From Vibrio bivalvicida (lineage in GTDB: Bacteria; Pseudomonadota; Gammaproteobacteria; Enterobacterales; Vibrionaceae), in assembly GCF_001399455.2 (NCBI RefSeq), contig NZ_LLEI02000018.1:1-64000 (forward strand): a stretch of DNA of 64,000 nucleotides. Reading direction: 5' to 3'. Of the stretch, positions 42,691-52,110 are shown piece after piece; position 1 is the stretch's first letter; every line of letters begins with the position of its first letter. The notes beneath the pieces are model-generated. The model did no database searches. It was not told where the DNA came from and saw only the letters and a list, made by a program, of their open reading frames with translations. The position numbers were made by a program, and so were the translations under genes.

Positions 42691-44244
42691 TTATTTAACC
42701 ACTAGGTCACCAAAGTATGGGAAGTTCATACCGTTGATAATTGGACCAATCTCAACGTTACCTTTCGCTGCCCATGAAGGATCTTGCCAATGTAGAGGAA
42801 CGAATGCCGCTTCATTGTATAGAATCTCTTCAACTTTCTTCAAAGAGGCACTACGTTTCTTAAGGTCAGTCATCTTGTTGGTGTCTTCAATTAGCTTATC
42901 GACTTCTGCGTTTGAGTAGTGACCACAGTTGTACTGGCCCTTACCGGTTTCAGCATTACGCGTCATTGCTAGGAACTCAGTGAAGTTACCTGAATCTTCT
43001 GTATCTGGGTGCCAGCCGATCATGAGCATGTCTGCTGCACACTTATCGAATTCAGGCCAGTACTGAGCTTTAGGCATTGTCTTAAGGTCAACCTTAATAC
43101 CAATCTTAGATAGCATTGCCGCCGACGCTTGAGCAATCTTGTCATCGTTCACGTAACGGTTGTTTGGCGCCATCATAGTTAGCGTAAAGCCATTCTCGTA
43201 ACCTGCTTCTTTCATCAAGGCTTTCGCTTTGTTAAGATCGTAGCGAGGTTTTAGAGCGTCATTAAAGCCTACAAAACCAACTGGGCTCTGCTGACCAGCC
43301 GCAGTTGCCGCACCCTTCATAACTTTCTTAGTAATACCTTCGTTATTGATTGCGTAAGTAATCGCTTGACGAACGCGAACATCTTTCAGAGCTGGGTTAC
43401 TGTTCTGGTTCATTTGGAAGGTAATGACGCGCGTACCTGGCATAGTGTAAAGATCTACGCTGTCAGCTTTCTTGATACGTTTGTAGTCATTAGGTGCTAC
43501 AGGGGCGATCATGTCTACATCACCAGAAAGAAGCGCAGCAACGCGAGTCGCGTCTTCTTTGATTGGTACTAGTGTTAGCTTGTCGACGTTACCGCCAGAA
43601 GCGTTACCCCAGTAATCATTGAAGCGTTCGAAAGTAACTTTTACACCTTGCTCACGTTGAGTGATGATGAAAGGACCAGTACCGGATACGTTAGTCGATG
43701 CGAAAGAGTTACCGTGCTTAACTAGCTCAGCTTTATCTTTGCCGTCTTCCGTTTTGCCCGAGTAGAACTTGCTGTCCATTGGGAATAAGTAAGTCATGAC
43801 GTTTTCTACAAGTGGGTAAACGCCGTCAGTTTTTACTTCTACTTCGTATTCGCCAACTTTTGAAATCGAAACGATTGGGCCAAAGATACCTTTAAAGTCT
43901 GGTGAGTTCTTCAGACGGTCAAACGTCCAAACCACATCGTCAGCGGTTAGCGTGTTACCTGAGTGGAACTTAACGCCTTGGCGAATGTTGAAATGCATTG
44001 TTTCGCCGTCAATACGCTCCCAGGATTCCGCTAGACGAGGTTCAAATTCCATCTTCTGGTTAAAGCGAATCAGCGGGTCAAATACCATGTGAGACATTTG
44101 CAGTGTGCCGCCAGATAGCTGCTCATGCGGGTCAAGTGACACTGGGTCAGCGTCATAAGCTACGGTAATATCTGCTGCTGCTGCACCAAAGCTAAGGCCA
44201 GCTGCCATTAAAGCCACTGCTAGTTTGCTTTTCATGGTTTTCAT
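42691..44244 (-). CDS. Peptide/glutathione-type ABC transporter substrate-binding protein (517 aa)
   Basis: Periplasmic solute-binding protein of the DppA/OppA/GsiB family (SBP family 5). Signal peptide MKTMKSKLAVALMAAGLSFGAAAA; family blocks AESWERIDGETMHFNIRQGVKFHSGNTLTADDVVWTFDRLK, VSGTGPFIITQREQG, VRQAITYAINNEGITKKVMKGAATAAGQQSP and LMKEAGYENGFTLTMMAP. Substrate specificity cannot be determined by eye. Confidence 0.92.
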   Translation of the reverse strand: MKTMKSKLAVALMAAGLSFGAAAADITVAYDADPVSLDPHEQLSGGTLQMSHMVFDPLIRFNQKMEFEPRLAESWERIDGETMHFNIRQGVKFHSGNTLTADDVVWTFDRLKNSPDFKGIFGPIVSISKVGEYEVEVKTDGVYPLVENVMTYLFPMDSKFYSGKTEDGKDKAELVKHGNSFASTNVSGTGPFIITQREQGVKVTFERFNDYWGNASGGNVDKLTLVPIKEDATRVAALLSGDVDMIAPVAPNDYKRIKKADSVDLYTMPGTRVITFQMNQNSNPALKDVRVRQAITYAINNEGITKKVMKGAATAAGQQSPVGFVGFNDALKPRYDLNKAKALMKEAGYENGFTLTMMAPNNRYVNDDKIAQASAAMLSKIGIKVDLKTMPKAQYWPEFDKCAADMLMIGWHPDTEDSGNFTEFLAMTRNAETGKGQYNCGHYSNAEVDKLIEDTNKMTDLKKRSASLKKVEEILYNEAAFVPLHWQDPSWAAKGNVEIGPIINGMNFPYFGDLVVK

Positions 44245-44331
44245 TGCATAACTCCTTATGCGGGATTTTCTATCCCTAGTTGTTGTGTTTGCTTCTGTTT
44301 ATTGCCCGTCAAAACGGGAAAGAATCACGAC

Positions 44332-46047
44332 TTACGCCGTTTTTACTTCTTCTCTTAAGCCCGTAAATTCAGGCATTAAAGAAATCAGTTGTTTACTGTA
44401 TTCGTGCTGAGGCGATCTAAATAGCTGCTCGGTAGGCGCCACTTCCAGTAGCGTCCCCATCTGCATCACTCCCACTCGGTCACACATCTGACGAATAACG
44501 GGTAAATCGTGACTGATAAACAGCATGGTTAGATTTAACTCATCTTGTAAATCTTTCAGCAGGTTAAGAATTTGCGCTTGTACCGATACATCCAGTGCTG
44601 AGGTCGGCTCATCACAAATCAGCAGACGCGGACGTGTTGCGAGTGCACGTGCAATCGAAATACGCTGACGCTGACCACCTGAAAACTCATGTGGGTATTT
44701 CACCCCTGCCATTTTGCCCAGACCAACGTGATCAAGTAGATCGTTCACGATCTGACGTGTTTCAGTTTCGCTATTGGTCAACTTATGGAATCGGATAGGT
44801 TCCGCGATGATGTCAAAGATTTTCATACGCGGGTTCATAGAAGTGTATGGGTTTTGGAACACCATCTGCATCTGGCGGCGTAGTGGGCGGCGCTCTTTCT
44901 CGGATTTCAAAGAAGTTAGGTCAATACCTTCAAACGTTACCTTGCCAGAGTTCGGTGTGTACAAGCCAGCTATCACTCGTGCAATGGTTGATTTACCAGA
45001 GCCCGACTCGCCTACCAAACCAAACGTCTCGCCTTCGAAGACTTCAAAACTAACATTGTTAGAAGCTTGAACATATTCGCGGCGACTTTCGAACAGAGAA
45101 TCTTTAGTGATAAAGCGTAGATTGACGTTTTCTACGTTTAGAAGTGAACCGGTGTACTCTCGGTGATCTTGGCTTTGACCTAACCAGTGATTCTTAACAT
45201 CAAGCGGCTCCATCTCATGCGCCTCCTCGATGTAACTCACTAATGGAAAACGAGCCAGCTTCATATCTGAACGCGGAACAGCAGAAATTAAGCTACGCGT
45301 GTATGAATGGTCAGGCTGACCAAGAACCTTAGCGGTAGGGCCAAATTCAACCAAATCACCGCGATACATTACCGCTACGCGATCCGTTACGTTAGAAACC
45401 ACCCCCATATCGTGGGTGACCAGCATACAACCGACATTATTCTGGATACATAACTCTCGGATTAAGCTCAAAATTTGGTCTTGAATCGAAACGTCTAGCG
45501 CTGTGGTCGGTTCATCAGCGATGATCAGATCCGGTTCACCGGCCAGAGCAATAGCGATAACGACACGCTGGCGCATACCACCAGAAAACTGATGCGGATA
45601 CTGCTTCAAGCGATTTTCTGGTTGAGGAATCCCAACCTGTTGCATTAAAGAGAGAGCCCGTTGATATGCCTGTTCATCAGATACCTTCATATTGGCATGA
45701 ATGGTTTCTTTAAGTTGCTGTTCAACGGTAAAAAGTGGATTTAGAGAAGTCATTGGGTCTTGAAAAATAAACCCAATTTTAGAGCCTCGAACACTACGCA
45801 TTTGCTCTGGCGTTAAACCAGAAATCTGCTTACCGTCTAGATAAACATCACCACTAGCAATGCGACCAGGAGGACTCAGCAAATCGATAACCGCATTACC
45901 AACGGTCGACTTACCTGCACCAGATTCGCCAACAACGCCGACGATCTCCCCACGTTCAATATTAAAGGAGAGTGATTTAACAGCGGCATGGATACCATGA
46001 CGCGAAGGGTACTCTATTCGAAGATTTTTAACTTCTAAAAGTGACAT
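44332..46047 (-). CDS. Fused double ATPase of a peptide ABC importer, GsiA-like (571 aa)
   Basis: Two complete ABC cassettes in one chain: first half Walker [13 protein letters not shown], signature FSGGMRQRV, Walker [14 protein letters not shown]; second half Walker [13 protein letters not shown], signature FSGGQRQRI, Walker [14 protein letters not shown]. This is a DppD-DppF fusion as in GsiA/YejF. The start [18 protein letters not shown] has a GAGGT site; a longer in-frame reading has none. Gene order (fused ATPase, binding protein, two permeases) is that of E. coli gsiABCD, the glutathione importer, but a different peptide substrate is equally possible. Confidence 0.93.
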   Translation of the reverse strand: MSLLEVKNLRIEYPSRHGIHAAVKSLSFNIERGEIVGVVGESGAGKSTVGNAVIDLLSPPGRIASGDVYLDGKQISGLTPEQMRSVRGSKIGFIFQDPMTSLNPLFTVEQQLKETIHANMKVSDEQAYQRALSLMQQVGIPQPENRLKQYPHQFSGGMRQRVVIAIALAGEPDLIIADEPTTALDVSIQDQILSLIRELCIQNNVGCMLVTHDMGVVSNVTDRVAVMYRGDLVEFGPTAKVLGQPDHSYTRSLISAVPRSDMKLARFPLVSYIEEAHEMEPLDVKNHWLGQSQDHREYTGSLLNVENVNLRFITKDSLFESRREYVQASNNVSFEVFEGETFGLVGESGSGKSTIARVIAGLYTPNSGKVTFEGIDLTSLKSEKERRPLRRQMQMVFQNPYTSMNPRMKIFDIIAEPIRFHKLTNSETETRQIVNDLLDHVGLGKMAGVKYPHEFSGGQRQRISIARALATRPRLLICDEPTSALDVSVQAQILNLLKDLQDELNLTMLFISHDLPVIRQMCDRVGVMQMGTLLEVAPTEQLFRSPQHEYSKQLISLMPEFTGLREEVKTA

Positions 46048-46119
46048 TACCAGACCTCTACTGCTTCGGCAGCTTTCTGCCCTGTCTGAAAAGTGAATCC
46101 ATTCGAGCCAGAATATCAT

Positions 46120-46593
46120 TCTGGCAAATTACAAGGTCATCAATTTGGCAAAAAATTCACAGAAAAGCAACAAAGATAGGATAAAAAGTCGAGAACGGAC
46201 AAAAAACAAGCAGCATAGCCAAATAAATATGCAATAGAGCTATATCATCCATTGGTCATACCTGCGCTAAAAACAGGTCACAGACCTGTTGAAACTTAAC
46301 TTTTGGTTATTTTAAATGGCATTTAGTTATAACAAGGAAAAGAATAATCATTCATCAAAAACACTCCTACTAATATTAACAACTTTAAAACATTAGTCTG
46401 AATATTTTCTTAATATCAGTTTTTTTATCCAATTTTCTTTATTTGTATGGAATTAAAGCAAAACAAGAATGAGTTGAACTGAATCTATTATCTGCGATTT
46501 TTTATTGCCTTACTAAAGCTAGTTAATGCTTAAGTATAAGGACGGGATGCGGGATGCGCAGCGTTCTGTAAGGCGCAGCTCGTTCCTAAATGC
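46120..46593. promoter_or_regulatory. Intergenic region with a perfect 19-bp inverted repeat
   Basis: No gene is seen in this A/T-rich gap upstream of the ABC transporter operon. At 46272-46290 lies AACAGGTC-ACA-GACCTGTT, perfect 8-bp arms with a 3-bp spacer, about 225 bp before the ATPase start. It looks like a dimeric regulator's operator (GntR-type sites have similar form). Confidence 0.5.
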
Positions 46594-46627
46594 AAAAAGC
46601 CTCGTCATTTCTGACGAGGCTTTTTAA
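46594..46627 (-). terminator. Second terminator past the tRNA operon
   Basis: The stem AAAAAGCCTCGTCA / TGACGAGGCTTTTT lies just beyond a duplicated tRNA-Pro 3' fragment and has T tracts on both sides. Confidence 0.85.
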
Positions 46628-46644
46628 TAGTGGTCGGTGAAGAG
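46626..46644 (-). repeat. Duplicated 3' tail of tRNA-Pro
   Basis: AATAGTGGTCGGTGAAGAG is identical to the sequence at 46741-46759 covering the 3' end (CTCTTCACCGACCA) of the first tRNA-Pro, and its core recurs at the second (46945-46963). The rest of the tRNA is missing here; the sequence beyond is unrelated. It may mark an old duplication or an excised insertion at the tRNA 3' end. Confidence 0.7.
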
Positions 46645-46709
46645 CCATTTTTTGAACATCAGGCGAACCCCACTTTGGGTTCTAATCAAATGTACAGTTC
46701 TCAAGATGT

Positions 46710-46739
46710 AAAAAAGCCCTAGTCTTTCGACTAGGGCTT
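46710..46739 (-). terminator. Terminator directly after the tRNA operon
   Basis: The stem AAGCCCTAGTC / GACTAGGGCTT is followed by a T run on the minus strand, 6 bp past the last tRNA-Pro. Confidence 0.85.
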
Positions 46740-46745
46740 CAATAG

Positions 46746-46822
<77 letters not shown>

Positions 46823-46829
46823 AAATCAA

Positions 46830-46906
46830 TGGGGTGGCTAACGAGATTCGAACTCGCGACCACCGGAATCACAATCCAGGGCTCTACCAACTGAGCTATA
46901 GCCACC
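46830..46906 (-). tRNA. tRNA-His (anticodon GTG)
   Basis: 77 nt including the extra G at position -1 that marks tRNA-His and an encoded CCA. Acceptor GTGGCTA / TAGCCAC and anticodon loop TTGTGAT are intact. Its variable region and T-arm (CCGGTGGTCGCGAGTTCGAA) differ from those of the second tRNA-His copy. Confidence 0.95.
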
Positions 46907-46948
46907 ACAGATTTTTTTGTATAACTGCCAGAGCAATTATTGAAATAG

Positions 46949-47025
<77 letters not shown>

Positions 47026-47049
47026 ACGAATTTTTTTTTACTTGGTTAC

Positions 47050-47123
47050 GTTAATAGAGGGTCTACCCTCTGCTACCGCTTATTCCAAGTGCCGATATGC
47101 GCTACAAACAACGCTATTCACCG
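47050..47123 (-). pseudogene. Degenerate tRNA-Pro copy
   Basis: On the minus strand the 5' half CGGTGAATAGCG...GTAGCGCAT matches tRNA-Pro almost exactly, but the D-arm (TTGT for CAGC), anticodon region and the whole 3' half have diverged, so no cloverleaf or CCA remains. A clear tRNA remnant inside the operon. Confidence 0.75.
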
Positions 47124-47179
47124 ACTTATGTTTTGTCCCGATTTTCATCCGAACAGGAAACCTAGGTTACCTTAATAAA

Positions 47180-47256
47180 TGGGGTGGCTAACGGGACTTG
47201 AACCCGCGACAACTGGAATCACAATCCAGGGCTCTACCAACTGAGCTATAGCCACC
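47180..47256 (-). tRNA. tRNA-His (anticodon GTG), second copy
   Basis: 77 nt with G-1 and CCA; acceptor and anticodon arms match the copy at 46830-46906, but the variable/T-arm reads CCAGTTGTCGCGGGTTCAAGTCCCG, closer to the E. coli form. Second gene of the operon. Confidence 0.95.
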
Positions 47257-47289
47257 ACTGTAATTTTTACCGATATACCTTTAGGCGAA

Positions 47290-47366
<77 letters not shown>

Positions 47367-47387
47367 ATGCCCTATCGGCGGAGTGGA

Positions 47388-47416
47388 ATAATACGTATAT
47401 CACACTATGTCGTCTA
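47388..47416 (-). promoter_or_regulatory. Promoter of the tRNA operon
   Basis: On the minus strand a -35-like TAGACG (47411-47416), 17-bp spacer and -10 TATTAT (47388-47393) are followed by a C/G-rich discriminator (CCACTCCGCC), characteristic of stringently controlled stable-RNA promoters. Confidence 0.65.
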
Positions 47417-47512
47417 GTACTTTTTCAACTTTTTTTATCGTTTGGTGCCTTTTTCGGCAATTAAAGTGTGATAAACCCCTATTTCCCATTAGATACCCCC
47501 CTGAAAGCGGGT

Positions 47513-47550
47513 AACTTGTTGTTTATTGCAACAAGTTTACAGGATATAAT
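47513..47550 (+). promoter_or_regulatory. Cytochrome c5 promoter overlapped by an inverted repeat
   Basis: A perfect -10 TATAAT (47545-47550) lies 17 bp after TTTATT. A perfect 9-bp inverted repeat AACTTGTTG / CAACAAGTT (47513-47521 and 47529-47537) covers the -35 region and may be an operator. The start codon is about 115 bp downstream. Confidence 0.5.
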
Positions 47551-47664
47551 CACCCATTATTTACATTGATTTAACAGCTGGCCATGCTTTTTGGCAGGGC
47601 ATAACTGTTGGTCAAGCCACACTCTAATAATGGGTAAGCACGCACTTACCTTCAGGAATGTAAA

Positions 47665-48087
47665 GTGAGTTTAATGGATATGTCTCGAAAAATGTTAACC
47701 GCTTTGGTCGCTGCGATCACTTTTTCTAGCACCGCTTTTGCAGCGAATGTAAGCCAAGAAGAATATGATGCAATTGCAGAACGTATTAAGCCTGTTGGTG
47801 ACGTTTACCTAGCAGGAGCAGAACCCGTGAAAGCAGAACCAACAGGCCCTCGCGATGGAGCAGCTGTGTACGGTACTTTCTGTATTGCGTGTCACGCGTC
47901 TGGTGTCAGCGGCGCACCTAAAACGGGTGATGCTGGCGACTGGGCTCCGCGTATTGCACAAGGCCACGATGTGCTAAAAGATCATGCTATCAACGGCTTT
48001 AATGCAATGCCGGCGAAAGGTTCATGTATGGACTGTTCTGATGATGAAATCGTCGCAGCTATCGACCATATGATCGAAGGCCTATAG
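47665..48087 (+). CDS. Cytochrome c5-like periplasmic monohaem protein (140 aa)
   Basis: Exported electron carrier: signal peptide ending near TAFA (residue 26), haem attachment Cys73-Ile-Ala-Cys76-His77, axial Met likely in NAMPAKG, and a further Cys pair in SCMDCSDDE, which forms the disulfide typical of cytochrome c5. The chosen start is a GTG behind AGGAATG; an ATG three codons later is possible. A terminator follows at 48111-48140. Cytochrome c5 in marine gammaproteobacteria donates electrons to terminal oxidases or reductases. Confidence 0.9.
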   Translation: MSLMDMSRKMLTALVAAITFSSTAFAANVSQEEYDAIAERIKPVGDVYLAGAEPVKAEPTGPRDGAAVYGTFCIACHASGVSGAPKTGDAGDWAPRIAQGHDVLKDHAINGFNAMPAKGSCMDCSDDEIVAAIDHMIEGL

Positions 48088-48110
48088 AATTACCCTCTAT
48101 ATAGATATAG

Positions 48111-48140
48111 AAAAGGCTTGGTTTTCACCAAGCCTTTTTA
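48111..48140. terminator. Terminator between cytochrome c5 and rep
   Basis: The stem AAAAGGCTTGGT / ACCAAGCCTTTT lies between convergent genes with T tracts on both strands. Confidence 0.85.
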
Positions 48141-48161
48141 GTCTCTGTCAGCTGAACCCAA

Positions 48162-50180
48162 TTACTTCTTGTTGAACATAGACCTTAGATTAGCAATATG
48201 TGCTTGGCCTTTCGCCATTCGTTCCTCTTGGGTAACAGGCTTCTTTACTTGCTCCCATTCTACATCGTCAAATGGCAGCTCATCGAGAAAACGACTTTGT
48301 GTCGGTTTAATTAACTCTCCAAACTGACGACGCTCTTTACACATAGTAAAGGTAAGCTCACGTTGCGCACGAGTGATCCCTACATACATTAAACGGCGTT
48401 CTTCTTCAACGTTCTCTTCATCAATGCTGGTTTGGTGCGGAAGAATTCCCTCTTCGGAGCCAATCAGGTAGACGTATGGGAACTCCAAACCTTTAGAGGC
48501 GTGCAGTGTCATTAATTGAACTGCGTCGCTATCATCATCTTCTTCGCCTCGCTCCATCATATCGCGCAGAGTCAGACGCTGAACTACTTCTTTTATACTC
48601 TTTTCTTCTTGGTCATAGTTGTCTCCTTCAAGGTCCGCCACAATCCAAGAGTAGAGATCTGACACGTTCTTCATCCGCATTTCTGCCGCTTTGGGACTAG
48701 CAGAGGTTTCGTATAACCAGTCTTCATAGTTGATATCACGCACTAGCGAACGCACCGCTTCAACGGTATCACCACGCTCTGCTTGGTCGGCAATTTTAAC
48801 TAGCCAAGCAGTGAAGCGACGCAAATTCTCTAACCCACGTCCACTCAATGACTGCTCCAAGCCTAGCTCAAAACTGGCTTCAAATAAGCTTTTGCCACGC
48901 ATATTGGCGTAACTGCCGAGTTTTTCTAATGTTACTGGGCCAATTTCACGTCTTGGTGTGTTAACAATACGCAGAAATGCGTTGTCATCATCTGGGTTAA
49001 CCAAGACACGCAAATACGCCATGATGTCTTTGATCTCAGCGCGAGCAAAGAACGAGGTGCCCCCAGATAACTTATATGGCACCCGGTTTTGCATTAAAGA
49101 CTTTTCAATCAAGCGCGATTGGTGGTTACCACGATACAAAACCGCATAATCTTTATATTCAGTGCGATTAAGGAATTTGTGCGCAATAAGCTCACCAGTA
49201 ACTCGCTCAGCTTCATGCTCTTCATTTTTTGCCAGCAGAACTTTGAGCTTTTCACCATCAGGAATTTCTGAGAACAGGGACTTCTCATACACGTGTGGGT
49301 TATTCGCAATAAGGATATTGGCAGCGCGCAGAATTCGACTGGTTGAGCGATAGTTTTGCTCAAGCTTTATCAAGCGCAAGTTTGGGTAATCCTCACCCAG
49401 CAACACCAAGTTTTGCGGCTTTGCCCCACGCCAAGAGTAGATTGACTGGTCATCATCCCCTACTACGGTTAATCGGCCTCGTTCGCCGACAATCAGTTTA
49501 ACCAGATCGTATTGGCTGGTATTGGTATCTTGGTATTCATCGACCAACAGGTAGCGAATTCGATTTTGCCAACGCTGACGAACTTCCTCGTTAGTACGCA
49601 GTAGAAGAACAGGTAATGAGATCAAATCATCGAAGTCGAGAGCGTTATAGGCTTTCATTTGCTTCTGGTACATCTCAAAACAGAAGGCAAACAACTGTTG
49701 CTGCTCTCCCTTCGCCTGCGCTTTGGCTTGCTCAGGAGTGAGCATGTCGTTTTTCCAGTTAGAAATCGTACTGAGCAACTGACGCAGTAGATCTTTATCA
49801 CCATCGAGCTGTTTTTCTGTCAGCTCTTTAAGCAGCGCCATCTGGTCTTGATCATCAAACAGTGAAAATCCAGATTTTAGACCTAATGATTTGTATTCAC
49901 GCTTGATGATATTAAGGCCCAAAGTATGGAAGGTAGAGACCATTAGCCCCTTTGATTCATTTTTACCTAATGTCTGGCCGACGCGCTCTTTCATTTCACG
50001 CGCCGCTTTATTGGTAAACGTCACTGCCGCGATATTACGCGCTTTATAACCGCACTGCTGAACCAGATAAGCAATTTTATTGGTGATAACACGCGTTTTA
50101 CCAGACCCTGCTCCAGCGAGAACCAAACAAGGGCCAGATACATATTTAACTGCTTCATCTTGATTGGGGTTCAGCTTCAT
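48162..50180 (-). CDS. rep: ATP-dependent DNA helicase Rep (672 aa)
   Basis: Superfamily 1 3'-5' helicase that clears proteins ahead of replication forks. Strong match to E. coli Rep (673 aa) throughout: [91 protein letters not shown] and YVGITRAQ. The start [11 protein letters not shown] was chosen by that alignment; an in-frame extension of 39 codons upstream lacks homology. Second UvrD-type helicase in the window. Confidence 0.97.
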   Translation of the reverse strand: MKLNPNQDEAVKYVSGPCLVLAGAGSGKTRVITNKIAYLVQQCGYKARNIAAVTFTNKAAREMKERVGQTLGKNESKGLMVSTFHTLGLNIIKREYKSLGLKSGFSLFDDQDQMALLKELTEKQLDGDKDLLRQLLSTISNWKNDMLTPEQAKAQAKGEQQQLFAFCFEMYQKQMKAYNALDFDDLISLPVLLLRTNEEVRQRWQNRIRYLLVDEYQDTNTSQYDLVKLIVGERGRLTVVGDDDQSIYSWRGAKPQNLVLLGEDYPNLRLIKLEQNYRSTSRILRAANILIANNPHVYEKSLFSEIPDGEKLKVLLAKNEEHEAERVTGELIAHKFLNRTEYKDYAVLYRGNHQSRLIEKSLMQNRVPYKLSGGTSFFARAEIKDIMAYLRVLVNPDDDNAFLRIVNTPRREIGPVTLEKLGSYANMRGKSLFEASFELGLEQSLSGRGLENLRRFTAWLVKIADQAERGDTVEAVRSLVRDINYEDWLYETSASPKAAEMRMKNVSDLYSWIVADLEGDNYDQEEKSIKEVVQRLTLRDMMERGEEDDDSDAVQLMTLHASKGLEFPYVYLIGSEEGILPHQTSIDEENVEEERRLMYVGITRAQRELTFTMCKERRQFGELIKPTQSRFLDELPFDDVEWEQVKKPVTQEERMAKGQAHIANLRSMFNKK

Positions 50181-50355
50181 GATCATCTCAGCGGTAGGAA
50201 AAATGTGGCGCATATAATAATAGTGCAACAGACAGATTGCTATGTTTATAGCCAAGACAACGACAGCTAAATGTTTCTCAACAAGTGTGAATAACAACTT
50301 TTTTCATAAATCATTCGATAGTTTGTTGCATATTTGATGACTTCTTGGGCTATAA

Positions 50356-50373
50356 TGAATGAACGTTCATTCA
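50356..50373. promoter_or_regulatory. TetR-type operator over the efflux operon promoter
   Basis: A perfect 18-bp palindrome TGAATGAACGTTCATTCA begins on the last base of a perfect -10 TATAAT (50351-50356). A bound TetR dimer there would block transcription of the regulator and efflux genes, giving autoregulation. Confidence 0.75.
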
Positions 50374-50410
50374 CCAACCTACTATATGTAGATTGTCTGG
50401 TTCTCGTTTT

Positions 50411-50977
50411 ATGGTAGATAAAAGACAACAGATCATAGATGCCGCAGAAAAACTGATTGCAGAATCAGGCTTTCAAGGTCTCTCGATGCATAAGTTGGCC
50501 AAGGAAGCTGGGGTCGCAGCAGGAACGATATATCGCTACTTCTCTGATAAAGAAGATTTACTGCAACAAGTTCGACTAGCGGTCATCCAACGCAATGCTG
50601 AAGTCATTCAGGATGGTGTTGAAGACTTTATGCCGTTAAGAGAACGATTTCGCAAAATGTGGTTAAACATTTTCGATCTCTCGGGGTCAAACATCGGCAA
50701 CTTAAAGAATCGTGCTCAGTACGACTCTTTACCTTGCGTCCGAAGCCATGAGACCAAAGAGATCGAACGCAAGATGTTTAGCAAAGTGGATCAACTCTTC
50801 ACTGAAGGGCGAGAACAAGGGATATTTAAACCCCTAGAAAACCCAGTGCTGGCTGCACTTAGTTTAGAAGTCAGTGTCACTCTGGCACGTAAGCAATCTC
50901 TCGGATATTACCAACTTGATCAAGACGCCATTGACGCAGCGATCGAAGCAAGTTGGGATGCGATTATAAAACACTAA
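50411..50977 (+). CDS. TetR-family repressor of an RND efflux operon (188 aa)
   Basis: N-terminal helix-turn-helix RQQIIDAAEKLIAESGFQGLSMHKLAKEAGVAAGTIYRYFSDKEDLL is typical TetR; the C-terminal part is helical ligand-binding. The ATG at 50411 was chosen; a TTG six codons upstream is the alternative, and neither has a good Shine-Dalgarno. It precedes the membrane-fusion and RND genes by 18 bp, and its probable operator overlaps the promoter. The arrangement resembles breR-vexCD-type bile efflux systems of Vibrio, but I cannot assign orthology. Confidence 0.9.
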   Translation: MVDKRQQIIDAAEKLIAESGFQGLSMHKLAKEAGVAAGTIYRYFSDKEDLLQQVRLAVIQRNAEVIQDGVEDFMPLRERFRKMWLNIFDLSGSNIGNLKNRAQYDSLPCVRSHETKEIERKMFSKVDQLFTEGREQGIFKPLENPVLAALSLEVSVTLARKQSLGYYQLDQDAIDAAIEASWDAIIKH

Positions 50978-50995
50978 TTTGGAGTTCTAATAAGA

Positions 50996-52099
50996 ATGAA
51001 AAAGTGGATTTTAATGCTATCAATTGTCGTCGTACTATTTGGTAGTGTATTTGGATATCGAGTCTATGATATGCAACAAAAAATGAAAAAGTTTGCAAAT
51101 ATGCCTGAGCAATCTTTTCCTGTAACAACAACTAAGGTAGAGACAGTTGACTGGATACCTGTCATTGAAGCGATCGGTTTCATCGAGCCAAACCAAGGTG
51201 TGACTGTTGCCAATGAAACAAGCGGCGTGATCGACAAGATTGCTTTCGAATCGGGAACTCAGGTTGAAGAAGGACAGCCTTTAGTAATGCTTGATTCTGA
51301 CGTAGAAAAAGCAAACCTAAAAAGCTCGCAAGCTAAACTTCCTGCTGCCGAGGCCAAGTACAAGCGCTACCAGGGTCTGTACAAAAAAGGTTCTGTTTCA
51401 AAAGAAAAGTATGATCAAGCCGAAGCCGATTATTTTTCTCTTCAAGCAGATATTGAAAGCCTGAAAGCATCCATTGACCGCCGTGAAATAAAAGCACCAT
51501 TCGCAGGCGTAGTTGGTATTCGTAATGTATACCTAGGCCAATACCTGCAATCAGGCACGGACATTGTGCGCTTAGAAGATACTAGCGTCATGCGCCTGCG
51601 CTTCACTGTGCCACAAACTGATATCTCGCGCATCTCGCTTGATCAGGAAGTCGATATCTTTGTTGATGCTTACCCAGAGAAACCATTTAAAGGTTCTATC
51701 TCTGCAATCGAGCCAGCGGTTAATATTCAAAGTGGTCTGATTCAGGTACAAGCCGATATCCCGAACAGTGACGGTAAGTTGCGTAGCGGTATGTTTGCAC
51801 GTGCAAATATCATCCTACCTAAACTAGAGAACCAAGTAACGCTGCCTCAAACGGCAATCACTTTCACTCTATACGGTGACAACGTGTACATCATTAGCGA
51901 AGAGAATGGTGAGAAGCGCGTTAAGCAACAAGTGGTTAAAGTTGGCGAACGTACTAAAGATATCGCTCACATCCTTGACGGTGTTAAAGCAGGTGATGTT
52001 GTGGTGACTTCTGGTCAGGTTCGTTTAAGTAACGACGCTAAAGTTCGTGTAGTAGAAAGCGATGCAACTACTCCACCAGCTGAAACACCAATGCTGTAA
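50996..52099 (+). CDS. RND efflux periplasmic adaptor (membrane-fusion protein, 367 aa)
   Basis: N-terminal membrane anchor (WILMLSIVVVLFGSVFGYRVY), lipoyl-like segment (ETSGVIDKIAFESGTQVEEGQPLVMLDSD), an alpha-helical hairpin (about 100-150: KANLKSSQAKLPAAEAKYKRYQGLYKKGSVSKEKYDQAEADY) and beta-barrel/proximal domains (IKAPFAGVVGIRNVYLGQYL and following). Links the inner-membrane pump to an outer-membrane channel encoded elsewhere. Followed by the pump gene after 11 bp. Confidence 0.94.
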   Translation: MKKWILMLSIVVVLFGSVFGYRVYDMQQKMKKFANMPEQSFPVTTTKVETVDWIPVIEAIGFIEPNQGVTVANETSGVIDKIAFESGTQVEEGQPLVMLDSDVEKANLKSSQAKLPAAEAKYKRYQGLYKKGSVSKEKYDQAEADYFSLQADIESLKASIDRREIKAPFAGVVGIRNVYLGQYLQSGTDIVRLEDTSVMRLRFTVPQTDISRISLDQEVDIFVDAYPEKPFKGSISAIEPAVNIQSGLIQVQADIPNSDGKLRSGMFARANIILPKLENQVTLPQTAITFTLYGDNVYIISEENGEKRVKQQVVKVGERTKDIAHILDGVKAGDVVVTSGQVRLSNDAKVRVVESDATTPPAETPML

Positions 52100-52110
52100 T
52101 TGGAGGCCTC

